DNA of 64,000 nucleotides from Planococcus shixiaomingii (GTDB lineage Bacteria; Bacillota; Bacilli; Bacillales_A; Planococcaceae). How positions within the stretch are numbered: position 1 is the first letter of the stretch; every line of letters starts with the position of its first letter. The notes beneath the pieces were generated by a model that saw nothing but the letters and a program-made list of their open reading frames with translations, had not been told where the DNA came from and ran no database searches. The translations under genes and the position numbers were made by a program. Of this stretch, positions 34,069 through 42,895 are shown piece after piece. Location of the stretch: the NCBI RefSeq assembly GCF_030413615.1, contig NZ_CP129236.1, positions 3,704,001 through 3,768,000 of the forward strand, read 5' to 3'.

Positions 34069-34969
34069 TGGCTTTCCCCCTCACCTGAAAGTAGATGGAC
34101 TGCAAATCATTATTTGCCGGTATCACGGAAAATACGGCATCCGTTTTCAGCAAGCCTTGAAGCAGCTCAGGAACTGCATGTTTAGAAGGCAGATCGAAAG
34201 CCACCATGCTTCCGCTGGCTGGCCGGCACGGAAAGCCAAGAAAGGTTTCGTGCAGCGGCTGGAAAGTCGTACTGACATTTACCGTAAGAACTCCGACATA
34301 TTTGTCTTCCAATTCCTCCAAGGTTCCTTGTTCCGCAATGGTTCCTTGTTCGATAAAAGCAAATGAATCACAGATTTTTTCCAGTTGGTGCAAAACATGC
34401 GAACAAATGATGATTGTCGTTCCGGTTTCCTCGTTATACTTTTTCAAATAAGAAAGCACTTGCTCAATGCCATCCGGATCCAGCCCATTTGTCGGCTCGT
34501 CGAGAAAGAGGATTTCGGGTTTATGGAGCAGAGCTTTCGCCAAAGCAAGCCGCTTCCGCATGCCCGTGCTGTATTTTCCCACCTGCTTATGCTGATGCGC
34601 CTCTAGATCGAACAGCCGCAGTAGCTCTTCTGCCCGATCCTTTTCCTTCACTCCGTACAGATCAGCGAAAAATTCCAGATTTTCTTTTCCGCTCAGCTGA
34701 TGGTAAAGCCCGGCGCTTTCTGTCACAATGCCGGATATTTTCCGGATGCCATCGCCATCAATCGCCGGGTCCATTCCGTTGACCAGAATTGTTCCGGCAT
34801 CGGGTTTGATGACCCCGTTCAATAAGCGGATAAACGTCGTTTTCCCAGCACCGTTTGGCCCTAGCAATCCAATGATTTCCCCTGTGTTAACACGAAAATT
34901 GACGTTTTTCAAAACCAGCTGCTTGCCGAACGATTTGGCTAAGCCTTTCACTTCGATCAAAGTCTCCAT
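34037..34969 (-). CDS. ABC transporter ATP-binding protein (NatA/CcmA-like)
   Basis: 310 residues. It has Walker A GPNGAGKTT, signature YSTGMRKRLALAKAL, Walker B ILFLDEPTNGLDP and a C-terminal regulatory region of about 90 residues (VLTVNVSTTFQPL onward), as in NatA-type exporters. It overlaps the permease gene. The operon order is regulator, CPBP protease, ATPase, permease. Confidence 0.92.
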   Translation of the reverse strand: METLIEVKGLAKSFGKQLVLKNVNFRVNTGEIIGLLGPNGAGKTTFIRLLNGVIKPDAGTILVNGMDPAIDGDGIRKISGIVTESAGLYHQLSGKENLEFFADLYGVKEKDRAEELLRLFDLEAHQHKQVGKYSTGMRKRLALAKALLHKPEILFLDEPTNGLDPDGIEQVLSYLKKYNEETGTTIIICSHVLHQLEKICDSFAFIEQGTIAEQGTLEELEDKYVGVLTVNVSTTFQPLHETFLGFPCRPASGSMVAFDLPSKHAVPELLQGLLKTDAVFSVIPANNDLQSIYFQVRGKANGIIHQQSAH

Positions 34970-35000
34970 AGGTGCTCCCTTCTTTCATTGCGTAATTTCT

Positions 35001-35792
35001 TTAAAATAAAAACCATACTGATGCAAGAACAGTGGTCGTAATATGGACAAAAGCGTGGGAAATCATGGAGATTTCAAGCCCTTTCCGCCAGTATAGCCAG
35101 CCGAACACCAGGCCGGCGATGCCGTTCAGCAAAAACATACGCACCAGTACAACAGTGGTCAGCGGCGCAAGCAATGCGGTTGCCCCTAAATGGCCGAGCG
35201 CAAACAGCAGCGAACTGATGACAATGCTGATCCAAAAGATTGCCGCAGAAGGCGTTGTACGCGAACGCTGGAATAGTTTCCAAAAACCCCATACAAGAAG
35301 CGACATCATGCCCCACCGGAGCAGCAGCTCTTCGGTGATGCCTCCATAAGCAATACCGGAAATGGTCATCACCAAAGACCTGGACTCGGCAGTCGTCTGG
35401 AGAGACTCCGGCAGATACGGCTGAAAGACGAGTTCCAAGACAAAAAGAATGGCAGCCACTGCTATCCCCGAAAAAATTCCTGCCGGGATTGCTTTTTTGA
35501 ACGATTCTACGTTTGTTCCCTTCCACTGCTTATTAATCCACAGGTACAGATACGATACTAAGCCGGTTTTCGGGGCAGTCAACAAACCGACGAGTACAGC
35601 AACAGCCAGCAGGATCAGCGGATTGATCAGTGATAACCCTACGAGAAGAGGCAACGGAATATCGGGCGGATTTTGCATGCTTTTTAACTGTTCTTCCACC
35701 AGTGGAAACAAAGAAGGAATCAAAAAAATAATACCTACCAAACCAAAAATGAAAAGCGCAAAAAATGATTTCCAAAACTTCTTGTTTTTCAT
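35001..35792 (-). CDS. CPBP family intramembrane metalloprotease
   Basis: 263 residues with about eight membrane segments. The three CPBP motifs are present: EELLLRWGMM (EExxxR), FALGHLG (FxxxH) and HAFVHI. These proteins (type II CAAX protease/bacteriocin-processing) cleave in or near the membrane and often take part in bacteriocin self-immunity or export. Being between a regulator and an ABC exporter supports a peptide-related role, but no precursor peptide gene was found nearby. Confidence 0.85.
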   Translation of the reverse strand: MKNKKFWKSFFALFIFGLVGIIFLIPSLFPLVEEQLKSMQNPPDIPLPLLVGLSLINPLILLAVAVLVGLLTAPKTGLVSYLYLWINKQWKGTNVESFKKAIPAGIFSGIAVAAILFVLELVFQPYLPESLQTTAESRSLVMTISGIAYGGITEELLLRWGMMSLLVWGFWKLFQRSRTTPSAAIFWISIVISSLLFALGHLGATALLAPLTTVVLVRMFLLNGIAGLVFGWLYWRKGLEISMISHAFVHITTTVLASVWFLF

Positions 35793-35825
35793 TGCTTCAG
35801 CTCCTTTTATTAAGTTGTTATGTTT

Positions 35826-36374
35826 TTATTCCGGATGTTCATCTTTTTTCTCTGCTGTCACAATGGTTGTCAGCGTCCGTTTGCGTCTTCCCTCTTCGCC
35901 GTTGCTGATCAGTTTCATCAAGCTGCTGTTTATCGTGGTGACAAATTCCAGGTATTCCTCGTCGCTGGCATAAAAAGATGCTTGGCTGTAGCCTGTGCCG
36001 TCTTTGACAAAATTGAAGTCTTCCTGATTTACATAGCGTTCAAAATCATCCATGACGGTGGCCATGAATTTCATGAAAAAGCCCATATGTTCTTCTGGCC
36101 CCGCGTTCTTTAACTCTTCTTCACTAAGAGAAGCTCCTTGTTCCGGCAATCCGTAGACCTTTTCAACCGTTCCGCGAACCTTGTTTTCTTCAACCACTTC
36201 TATGATGCCCGCATCTGAAAGCTTTTTCAGGTGGCGATATAACGAAGCTTGTGGGATATCCGCAAGCTTTTCGCCGATTTGCTGAACAGTTAAATTTCGT
36301 TTATTGATTAAAGTTTGAATGATGCGCATTCGGACGGGGTGTAGAATAATATCTGCTTTCGACTCTTTCATCAT
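35826..36374 (-). CDS. ArsR-like winged-helix transcriptional regulator
   Basis: 182 residues. The N-terminal winged helix is ILHPVRMRIIQTLINKRNLT, QQIGEKLADIPQASLYRHLK and LSDAGIIEV. The C-terminal half (about 80-182) resembles the effector region of YfiR/YdfF-like helix-turn-helix regulators. A perfect 28-bp palindrome lies 14 bases upstream of its start, so it probably represses itself and the operon behind it. There is no cysteine-rich metal site. Confidence 0.8.
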   Translation of the reverse strand: MMKESKADIILHPVRMRIIQTLINKRNLTVQQIGEKLADIPQASLYRHLKKLSDAGIIEVVEENKVRGTVEKVYGLPEQGASLSEEELKNAGPEEHMGFFMKFMATVMDDFERYVNQEDFNFVKDGTGYSQASFYASDEEYLEFVTTINSSLMKLISNGEEGRRKRTLTTIVTAEKKDEHPE

Positions 36375-36387
36375 TTTAACCTCACTT

Positions 36388-36415
36388 TTATTATCATTAT
36401 TAATAATGATAATAA
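36388..36415. promoter_or_regulatory. Perfect 28-bp palindrome upstream of the ArsR-like gene
   Basis: TTATTATCATTATT and its exact complement meet at the centre without a spacer. It is pure A/T apart from one C and one G. The position fits an operator. The TATCATTATT core also looks like part of a Fur-type box. Confidence 0.65.
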
Positions 36416-36584
36416 GGAATTTTACTTTTTACAATCTTTTTTTATTCTTTTTGCCTATCTGCTTAAACTCAAAAAGGAAAAATGTGGATTTTTCTTGCTT
36501 TTTCTAGCTGTTTTTCAGTATTTTAAGCACTTGTAAGCAAGAGGGAAACAACCTAAAGTTTAAAGAAAACAGGAGGTTGATCAG

Positions 36585-36980
36585 ATGAACCCCGGTACAC
36601 GCTCTGTTTTCATTGATGCTGATCCTGAAACTGTTTGGAATTCTATTGTAAAAGACGGCCGCTTTTCCACTTGGTACGCTCCTGGTTCAAGTTGGCAAAT
36701 ACCGAAAGTGGAGGTCGGTGAAAAAGCGTTATTTACGTTACTGCCAAGCGATCATAATTCCCTTGAAGAAGGCGAAACCATTCCAATGAGCTTCACCATT
36801 ACCGAGGTCCTGCCGCTGGAAAGGTTTTCTTACGCTTCCGATTTAGACGGGACGGTCTTTACTTTTGACTTGTTTCAAGAGCAAAATGGAACCCGGGTAA
36901 CGGTAAATGTGGATGGCTTCGCTCTCAGCCTGGAAAATTTGAAAGCTTTTGCGGAAGGAAAGAACCTTCCACATATATGA
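36585..36980 (+). CDS. SRPBCC/AHSA1-like protein
   Basis: 131 residues. It opens with the typical SRPBCC pattern TRSVFIDADPETVWNSIVKD, then ITEVLPLERFSYASDLDGTV, TFDLFQEQNGTRVTVNVDGF and a C-terminal helix. Such START-like domains bind hydrophobic ligands, and many are ligand-binding or Hsp90-activator relatives of unknown role. It is monocistronic with AACAGGAGGTTG upstream. Confidence 0.8.
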   Translation: MNPGTRSVFIDADPETVWNSIVKDGRFSTWYAPGSSWQIPKVEVGEKALFTLLPSDHNSLEEGETIPMSFTITEVLPLERFSYASDLDGTVFTFDLFQEQNGTRVTVNVDGFALSLENLKAFAEGKNLPHI

Positions 36981-36990
36981 TGGGACTTAC

Positions 36991-37023
36991 AAAAACCACC
37001 GCTCAGTTGAGCGGTGGTTTTTT
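36991..37023 (+). terminator. Terminator of the SRPBCC gene
   Basis: AAAAACCACCGCTCA pairs with GAGCGGTGGTTTTTT around GTT. Confidence 0.9.
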
Positions 37024-37202
37024 GGTTTTATTGATGCCAAAGCTATAAGTGTTTCAGGAGAGCCCTTCTTTTCTTTTACCATGCACTCCCTCCCTTCTTT
37101 CGTATAAAGCATTTACATAATTCTTTATATTGGCTTAATAGTGGCTCAACAATTTTTTGAGATACTAGGGTTGAAAGAAAACGAAGGGAGAATGAAAAGA
37201 CT

Positions 37203-38075
37203 ATGAGAATTGCAGTAATCGGTGACTTGCATTACCCAGAATTGACTTTAGACAACCACTTGATCGCAGATGCTCGCCACGAGTTTTATGAAACATTCAT
37301 GAAGAAATTCTTTTCGATACCGGCAGACCTTTACGTTTCCATCGGTGATTTAACGAATTACGGAACAGCGGAAGAGTTGGAAGACATTTATTCGATCATC
37401 CGTCGCCACGGCAAACAGTTTGTCCATGTACTCGGTAACCATGACGTCTACGATATGAAGCGCAAGGACGTATTGGAGATCACCCAGCAGGAGCGTTTTC
37501 AGTTGATTGAAACAGAAACAGCAATGCTTGCTTTCCTCGATACCACAAGAGAACAGGACCTCAAAGATTGCGGCGGCATACTCGATCCGGTGCAGCAGGA
37601 ATGGCTGAAATCGGTGGTCGACTATTCCGAAGAAATGCCGCTCCTCGTTTTTGGCCATCACCCGATTCATGCGACTACCACCATGTCGGAAAAAATGATG
37701 CACTATGTTCACCCGCTGCAGCCGATCCAAGAAATTCTGCAGAAAAAACAGGGTCCGGGATTGTATATTAATGGCCACAACCACTATAATTCCATTGCGT
37801 TGCGCAAACGCTGGACATTCCTGCAACTTGCCGCTGTCCTGGATGAACAGGCTGCCCGTGTGATTGATGTATCCGACTCACTGATTTCAATCGATTCCAT
37901 CGATTTGTCCGATCCGCTTTTAAAAGAACAGGCAAAAATTATTGGAAAAGCGATCAATCATTTCAGCTTAAGAGAAGATTCATTAGGCACAGAAGCTGAC
38001 TTAAAGCATCTGATTCCATTGATGCCAGCTGTTAAAAAACCTGTCGCAAAAGCCAAAAGTGTGGCACCATTATGA
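37203..38075 (+). CDS. Calcineurin-like metallophosphoesterase
   Basis: 290 residues. The metallophosphatase motifs are all there: AVIGDLHYPEL (D-x-H), VSIGDLTNYG (GD), VLGNHDVYD (GNHD), FGHHPIHA and INGHNHYNS (GHNH). It cleaves a phosphoester with two metal ions, and the subfamily does not reveal the substrate. A C-terminal extension of about 60 residues (from SLISIDSIDLSD) is variable. It is monocistronic. Confidence 0.9.
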   Translation: MRIAVIGDLHYPELTLDNHLIADARHEFYETFMKKFFSIPADLYVSIGDLTNYGTAEELEDIYSIIRRHGKQFVHVLGNHDVYDMKRKDVLEITQQERFQLIETETAMLAFLDTTREQDLKDCGGILDPVQQEWLKSVVDYSEEMPLLVFGHHPIHATTTMSEKMMHYVHPLQPIQEILQKKQGPGLYINGHNHYNSIALRKRWTFLQLAAVLDEQAARVIDVSDSLISIDSIDLSDPLLKEQAKIIGKAINHFSLREDSLGTEADLKHLIPLMPAVKKPVAKAKSVAPL

Positions 38076-38111
38076 CCTTTCAGACAAAAAACTTCAAAGA
38101 GACGGCACAAC

Positions 38112-38142
38112 AAAAACACCGTTCTTTAGGAACGGTGTTTTT
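38112..38142 (+). terminator. Terminator of the phosphoesterase gene
   Basis: AAAAACACCGTTC pairs with GAACGGTGTTTTT. It also faces the end of the selenium operon. Confidence 0.88.
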
Positions 38143-38261
38143 ACATGGACATTATTCAAGATTGAGCCAGTTGCTTACAGATTCTTGACGGCTGAGCGCC
38201 TTTTTATTCGTCCAAGGGCCACACTTCCGTCCGCATTTTTTACGAAACGCTAAATGGCCTG

Positions 38262-39020
38262 CTATTTTTGCCCGCTCGGCAAGAAGCAGCCATCTGGACC
38301 GCAGACCAACCCTTGGTTGCGGTGCCGCTCTTCTTCTTCTTTTTCCTTTTCCAGCTGACCTTGCTGCCACTCAAATTGGATTGCCGGGCTGAATTTCTCC
38401 GGATACCGGATATACCAGCGCTGCTTACGGATAATGAAATTATCCGGGTCCAACAAACACGCATCATCAAGCTCTTTTAAAGCTTCTTGGTCACGCCCTT
38501 GCTTGGCGTATTCCATGCCCAATTTGTATTTGGTCTGTGCCAGCTGCTGCTGCAGATCCGGTTGGCCGCTTACAGGACTGCCATCAAACTCAACTTTTTC
38601 CACTTCTTTGCGTAGCAGCTGCTCGACCGCTTCGACGGTTCCCGGATTATCCAATTTGAATCCTTCTTTAATCATCCGGATGGTACCTTCTTCGTCCAGA
38701 AAAATCCCATTAGGAACCATTTTAAAACCGAACAGGTTGATCAGCAGATTATTTTCATCGACAACTGTCGTAAAAGTAGTTCCTTCTGTATAGGGTTTGA
38801 CGACTTCAGGTCCTTGGCCATCCGCAGCAACCGATAAAATCTCAAAATTTTCGTCTTTATACTTTTCGTATACTTGCTGCCACCCGGGCAGCTGTCCACG
38901 GCAGCGTCACCAGGAAGCCCACATGAAAATCAGTGTATTTTTTCCGCGGAAATCACTAATGGATACTTTGTTGCCATTTAAATCGGTTAATTGGAAATCT
39001 TGAATTTGTTCTAAAAGCAT
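38262..39020 (-). CDS. TlpA-like thioredoxin-fold selenoprotein with TPR tail (UGA codon 38)
   Basis: 252 residues if the in-frame TGA at 38909-38907 is read as selenocysteine. ATG at 39020 has GAAGGAGGG upstream. The thioredoxin fold runs LLEQIQDFQLTDLNGNKVS, FRGKNTLIFMWASW, then U-R-C, so the redox motif is W-U-R-C where TlpA/ResA have W-C-x-x-C. After about residue 150 a TPR-like helical repeat follows (YKLGMEYAKQGRDQEAL), and the tail has CGPDGC. No signal peptide is seen, so it is probably cytoplasmic. It follows selA by 34 bases in a selB-selA operon. A SECIS-like hairpin lies 14 bases past the TGA. Annotation that stops at the UGA would split it. Confidence 0.87.
38876..38892 (-). promoter_or_regulatory. 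SECIS-like hairpin in the TlpA-like gene
   Basis: GCTGCC and GGCAGC pair around CGGGT, beginning 14 bases after the UGA, with guanines in the loop as in bacterial SECIS elements bound by SelB. Confidence 0.65.
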
Positions 39021-39054
39021 TAAATACCCTCCTTCTTTTTGAAAGAAAACTTTG

Positions 39055-40464
39055 TCAAACCTCGCTAATTCCCAAGAAACTATTCACGACAACCGGCAGT
39101 TCAATGGGGTCGATCGTCCGAAAGTCGAGGCACACTTGGTCGTTTTGAATCCGGGCAATAACAGCCGGACGGCAACTGCGGAGTTTTTCCGCCAGTTCCT
39201 GCGCGGAAAATTGCGTATGCGAAACAGCAGCCATGTATGTAGGAAGCGCTACGCCAGGCATTGTCCCACCGCCTATTTGGGAGGTGCTTTCCTGCAGCTC
39301 TATGCTGTACTCGTGTGTTTCCCCATTCATTTCTGCTATAAAATTCTCTGCTCGCTGCTTAATTGTTTCAAGCGGACAGACCACGTCTCTTACCGTCGGC
39401 AGCTCCATAATGGCTTCTTCACCGGCCAGATAAGCTTTCAAAGTTTCTTCAAGAGCCGCAAACGTTAGCTTATCAACTCTCAATACCCTGGCCAGTTGGT
39501 GTTTTTTCAATTGATCAATGAACACTTTTTTCCCGGCTATGATGCCAGCCTGGGGGCCTCCGAGAAGTTTGTCTCCACTGAATGATACGATGTCGACTCC
39601 TGATTGAATTACTTCCCGGACAACCGGTTCATCCCCAATGCCATGCTTCTTGAAATCATACAAAGCCCCACTTCCAAGGTCTTCGTAGAACACTACTCCA
39701 TCGTTATTCTTTTTCAGCGCAGCCAGTTCCCGAGTTTCTACCGTTTCAGTGAAACCAACCATCAAGAAGTTGCTGGTGTGGACTTTCATGATCATAGCGG
39801 TTTCTTCATTCAGTGCATTTTCATAGTCGAATAAATGCGTTTTGTTGGTTGTTCCGACTTCCACCAAGCGGGCTCCGCTTTCTTCCATGATGGAAGAGAC
39901 ACGGAAAGAACCGCCGATTTCGACCAGCTGGCCGCGGGAAACGATGACTTCTTTGTTTTTAGCCAAAGCACTCAAAATCAGGAACACTGCCGCAGCGTTG
40001 TTGTTGACGACCATGGCAGCTTCTGCGCCGGTTGCCTCTTTCAATAAATCCTCTATAATATCGTGGCGGGAACCTCGTGTTCCTTCCGCTACCCGGTATT
40101 CCAGATTGGAATAGCTGCGGGCCGCTTTTGTAACATGTTCCACTGCCCGCTCGCTTAGCCGGGACCGCCCCAAATTCGTGTGCAGCACTGTGCCGGTTCC
40201 GTTAATCACCCGCATCAAGCGGTCTTCTGACCAAATTCCAGCCTTTTTTTCCATGTTGGCGAAAATTAACGTGGCAAAGTTCAAATCAGAAGGTGACACA
40301 ACCGCTTGCCCTTCCAAAAGCTGCTGCCGCAAATCATCAATTTCCTGCTGCACAAATTTTGTCGCCTGAAGGGAAGTCAATTCGAATTTTGCCTGTATAT
40401 CTTTAAACCGTTCGTCCTTCTGCAATTCATGCACAGGCGGAATTTGACGCAAATATTGTTTCAT
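39055..40464 (-). CDS. selA: L-seryl-tRNA(Sec) selenium transferase SelA
   Basis: 469 residues from the ATG at 40464, behind TGGAGGACG; the open frame reaches 40527 but that would exceed the family length. SelA is a PLP enzyme that converts seryl-tRNA(Sec) to selenocysteyl-tRNA(Sec) using selenophosphate. The lysine that binds PLP is in SFSGDKLLGGPQAG. INGTGTVLHTNLGRSRLSE and YEDLGSGALYDF are family signatures. It lies 38 bases after selB, and the TlpA-like selenoprotein gene follows. Confidence 0.97.
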   Translation of the reverse strand: MKQYLRQIPPVHELQKDERFKDIQAKFELTSLQATKFVQQEIDDLRQQLLEGQAVVSPSDLNFATLIFANMEKKAGIWSEDRLMRVINGTGTVLHTNLGRSRLSERAVEHVTKAARSYSNLEYRVAEGTRGSRHDIIEDLLKEATGAEAAMVVNNNAAAVFLILSALAKNKEVIVSRGQLVEIGGSFRVSSIMEESGARLVEVGTTNKTHLFDYENALNEETAMIMKVHTSNFLMVGFTETVETRELAALKKNNDGVVFYEDLGSGALYDFKKHGIGDEPVVREVIQSGVDIVSFSGDKLLGGPQAGIIAGKKVFIDQLKKHQLARVLRVDKLTFAALEETLKAYLAGEEAIMELPTVRDVVCPLETIKQRAENFIAEMNGETHEYSIELQESTSQIGGGTMPGVALPTYMAAVSHTQFSAQELAEKLRSCRPAVIARIQNDQVCLDFRTIDPIELPVVVNSFLGISEV

Positions 40465-40502
40465 TCTTTCGTCCTCCATTTTCCAGCAACGGGGCTGCAC
40501 TA

Positions 40503-42410
40503 TTACCTTTTGCCCTGATCTGTCCATCGCCGTTTATCTTCGGCTCGGGTCGTGATGTTCAGTTCATCAAGCAATTCCAAAAACGGAATCAAGTATTTCC
40601 GTGACAGGTCGAGCGCGTCTTTCGCTTCTTTCAATCCGAATTCCGACTCTGTTTCCGCTTGCAGTTTTGCTATCGCCAAATCCACCGCCGACCGGTGAAT
40701 CAACGTGTCTTCCATAAAGCGATAAGCTTGTCCGGTGTGAAGCAAGTAGGCTTGCAGTTCGGAAATATCGGGTTTTGGCACTGGAGTTCCTGCCACATAG
40801 TCTTCCCACTTTTTCGCTTGTACACCGTCTTTTTCAAGAGCTGCGATTATTCCTTCCATCCGCGTCTTCCATTGTTTTGGCAGATGCGGTTCAAAGCTTG
40901 CAAGTGCCATAAATTGATCGGCTTTTCTGATGTCGTTTTGTTTCGCCATCGTTTCCAATGTATATTCGATGAACGGTTTCGGGTAGGCGCTGCTAAACGT
41001 CTGTACAAGTTCCGCTTTGCTCATCCCGATACGCATCGGAAAGTCTTCGTGATAAGATTGCAGCCGCTCCAACATCTCGTCTTTCAACTTAATGAACGTT
41101 TTGGACAAGCTGTACTTGCCGGAAGAAATTTCGATTATGCTGCCGTCCGCGATGCCGCTCGCCAGTGCTTCCCCTAACTTGCCTTCATCCAGCGATGTTT
41201 GCTGGATCAACAGTTTGGCGTCCAACAGAATCTGTTTTGCCAATACGTCTTCAACCAAATCGACCGGTGTTCCTTCTTTCATATCGCGCAGCATAAGAAT
41301 CGTTTCCTCGCCGTAACGGTATTTGCCGCCTTTTGGCTGGATGACCCAGCCGCCGCCCAACGTTTCTACAGGAGTCGGCCGCCGTACAATAAACCGGTCG
41401 CCGCGCCGGACGACCACATCTTCATCCAAACGGATTTGGCAAAGCACTTCTTCATTTGTTTGTTCGAGCTCGTTGCGGTCAAAAAAGACGATTTTGCCCA
41501 TCACTTCTGAAGTTCCAACGTGGACCTTCACCGGGGCGCGTTGTTTAATAGGAGAGAATTTTTCATTGATCAGCTGTAAGGCGACATCTATTGTGTTGGT
41601 CGCCAAAAAGTGGTCGGATGCGACGAGCACATCTCCCCGGCTGATTTCCTCCTTATTTACACCACCCAGATTAATAGCAGTGCGCTGCCCTGCCCGTGCC
41701 TGATCCTGCTCTTCGTGATGCACTTGAATCTGGCGGGCTTTCACTTTCTGCCCCTTCGGCAGCACCGTCAGCTGGCTGCCTTTTTGGACGACGCCTTCGT
41801 AGATCGTCCCTCTGACGACGGTTCCTTGCCCTTGGACCGTAAACACTTGATCTATCGGCAAGCGGAACGATCCGTATGCATCACGGAAAGCGACGTTTTT
41901 CAACTTCTCAAAAATTGTGCTTTTCAATTCTTCAATGCCTTTGCCGGAAACACTGTCGACCAAAACATACGGAGCTCCGTCGAAAATGGTTCCTTCCAGT
42001 CGGTCCCGGATATCTTCTGTAACCAATTCAAGCATCTCTTCATCGACCCGGTCGATTTTCGTGATGGCGACGATGCAATGCTCGATGCCAAGGAATTGCA
42101 AAATCTCCAGATGCTCTTCAGTCTGCGGCATGACTCCTTCGTCTGCGGCGACTACCAAAACGACAAGGTCAATCCCGGCGACTCCCGCAATCATCTGCCG
42201 AATAAATCGCTCATGCCCAGGCACGTCAACGATCGAGACATGTGCTCCGTTTTCTGTCTGCAATGGCGCATAGCCAAGTTCAATGGAAATGCCCCGTTCT
42301 TTTTCTTCTTTTAAACGGTCCGTATCCACGTTCGTCAACGCTTTTGTCAGCGTCGTTTTTCCGTGGTCAATATGCCCAGCCATGCCAATCGTAAAATAAG
42401 TATCGCCCAT
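40503..42410 (-). CDS. selB: Selenocysteine-specific elongation factor SelB
   Basis: 635 residues. The GTPase domain has GHIDHGKTTLTKALT, the switch region KEERGISIELGYAPL, VDVPGHERFIRQMIAG and ITKIDRVDEE. Domains II and III follow, then C-terminal winged helices (from about residue 370) that bind the SECIS hairpin. It delivers Sec-tRNA to UGA codons. The gene starts 146 bases from tRNA-Sec on the other strand, so the decoding machinery is expressed divergently from a shared region. Confidence 0.97.
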   Translation of the reverse strand: MGDTYFTIGMAGHIDHGKTTLTKALTNVDTDRLKEEKERGISIELGYAPLQTENGAHVSIVDVPGHERFIRQMIAGVAGIDLVVLVVAADEGVMPQTEEHLEILQFLGIEHCIVAITKIDRVDEEMLELVTEDIRDRLEGTIFDGAPYVLVDSVSGKGIEELKSTIFEKLKNVAFRDAYGSFRLPIDQVFTVQGQGTVVRGTIYEGVVQKGSQLTVLPKGQKVKARQIQVHHEEQDQARAGQRTAINLGGVNKEEISRGDVLVASDHFLATNTIDVALQLINEKFSPIKQRAPVKVHVGTSEVMGKIVFFDRNELEQTNEEVLCQIRLDEDVVVRRGDRFIVRRPTPVETLGGGWVIQPKGGKYRYGEETILMLRDMKEGTPVDLVEDVLAKQILLDAKLLIQQTSLDEGKLGEALASGIADGSIIEISSGKYSLSKTFIKLKDEMLERLQSYHEDFPMRIGMSKAELVQTFSSAYPKPFIEYTLETMAKQNDIRKADQFMALASFEPHLPKQWKTRMEGIIAALEKDGVQAKKWEDYVAGTPVPKPDISELQAYLLHTGQAYRFMEDTLIHRSAVDLAIAKLQAETESEFGLKEAKDALDLSRKYLIPFLELLDELNITTRAEDKRRWTDQGKR

Positions 42411-42505
42411 TTTCTCACATGCTTTCTTTGATTGTTGGTACCTTTACTTTAATCTTCCCAACAGGGGGTTTCAAGCAAGTTGTTCCTTGCTTCCGAGCAG
42501 TGTAC

Positions 42506-42532
42506 TTGCTGTTCTCTTTTTTTCAGTATAAA
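42506..42532 (+). promoter_or_regulatory. Likely promoter of tRNA-Sec
   Basis: TTGCTG (42506) and TATAAA (42527) are 15 bases apart and would start transcription roughly 17 bases before the tRNA 5' end. Confidence 0.45.
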
Positions 42533-42556
42533 CTTATCTAGGTTGCAACATATTAT

Positions 42557-42653
42557 GGGGTTGGTTGGGTGACTGGTGTCCTCCTGGGTCTTCAAAACCC
42601 TGAGGGGCCTGCGTGCCAGGCTCGGTGGGTTCGATTCCCACACAGTCCCGCCA
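42557..42653 (+). tRNA. selC: tRNA-Sec (anticodon UCA)
   Basis: 97 bases with encoded CCA. The anticodon loop CTTCAAA places TCA at 42592-42594. The 7-8 bp acceptor stem (GGGGTTG with CAGTCCC, two G-U pairs), the extended D stem with the short TGGT loop, the long variable arm (GAGGGGCCTG and CCAGGCTC) and the T arm GTGGG-TTCGATT-CCCAC are all features of bacterial tRNA-Sec. A discriminator G precedes CCA. It is needed to insert Sec at the UGA codons described here. Confidence 0.95.
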
Positions 42654-42671
42654 TACATAGAAAACTAGAGT

Positions 42672-42697
42672 CCGTCATTTTGACGGTCTTTTTTTAT
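42672..42697 (+). terminator. Terminator after tRNA-Sec
   Basis: CCGTCA and TGACGG arms around TTT are followed by TCTTTTTTT. Confidence 0.8.
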
Positions 42698-42895
42698 TGT
42701 CCAGATTGTGCAGCTCGGGATGCCCTTTGGATAGTATCCTTGTTTACCGGAACAAACTCGAGTAACGCTTTTTTAGGATAGGCAAGATAAGTGACAAATT
42801 AGTCTTAATTCATGATAATTAATAAAAGAGTGCGGCGTTGCAAACAGCTTTGGTAAAGCCATCACTAAATTGAGTTGCAAAAGGATTGAAAGCAC

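Noticed and set aside
38152..38262. Cysteine-containing ORF tail (KKCGRKCGPW) after the TlpA-like gene
   Set aside because: It overlaps the end of the TlpA-like frame, has no start codon or ribosome site of its own, and the phosphoesterase terminator lies close by.
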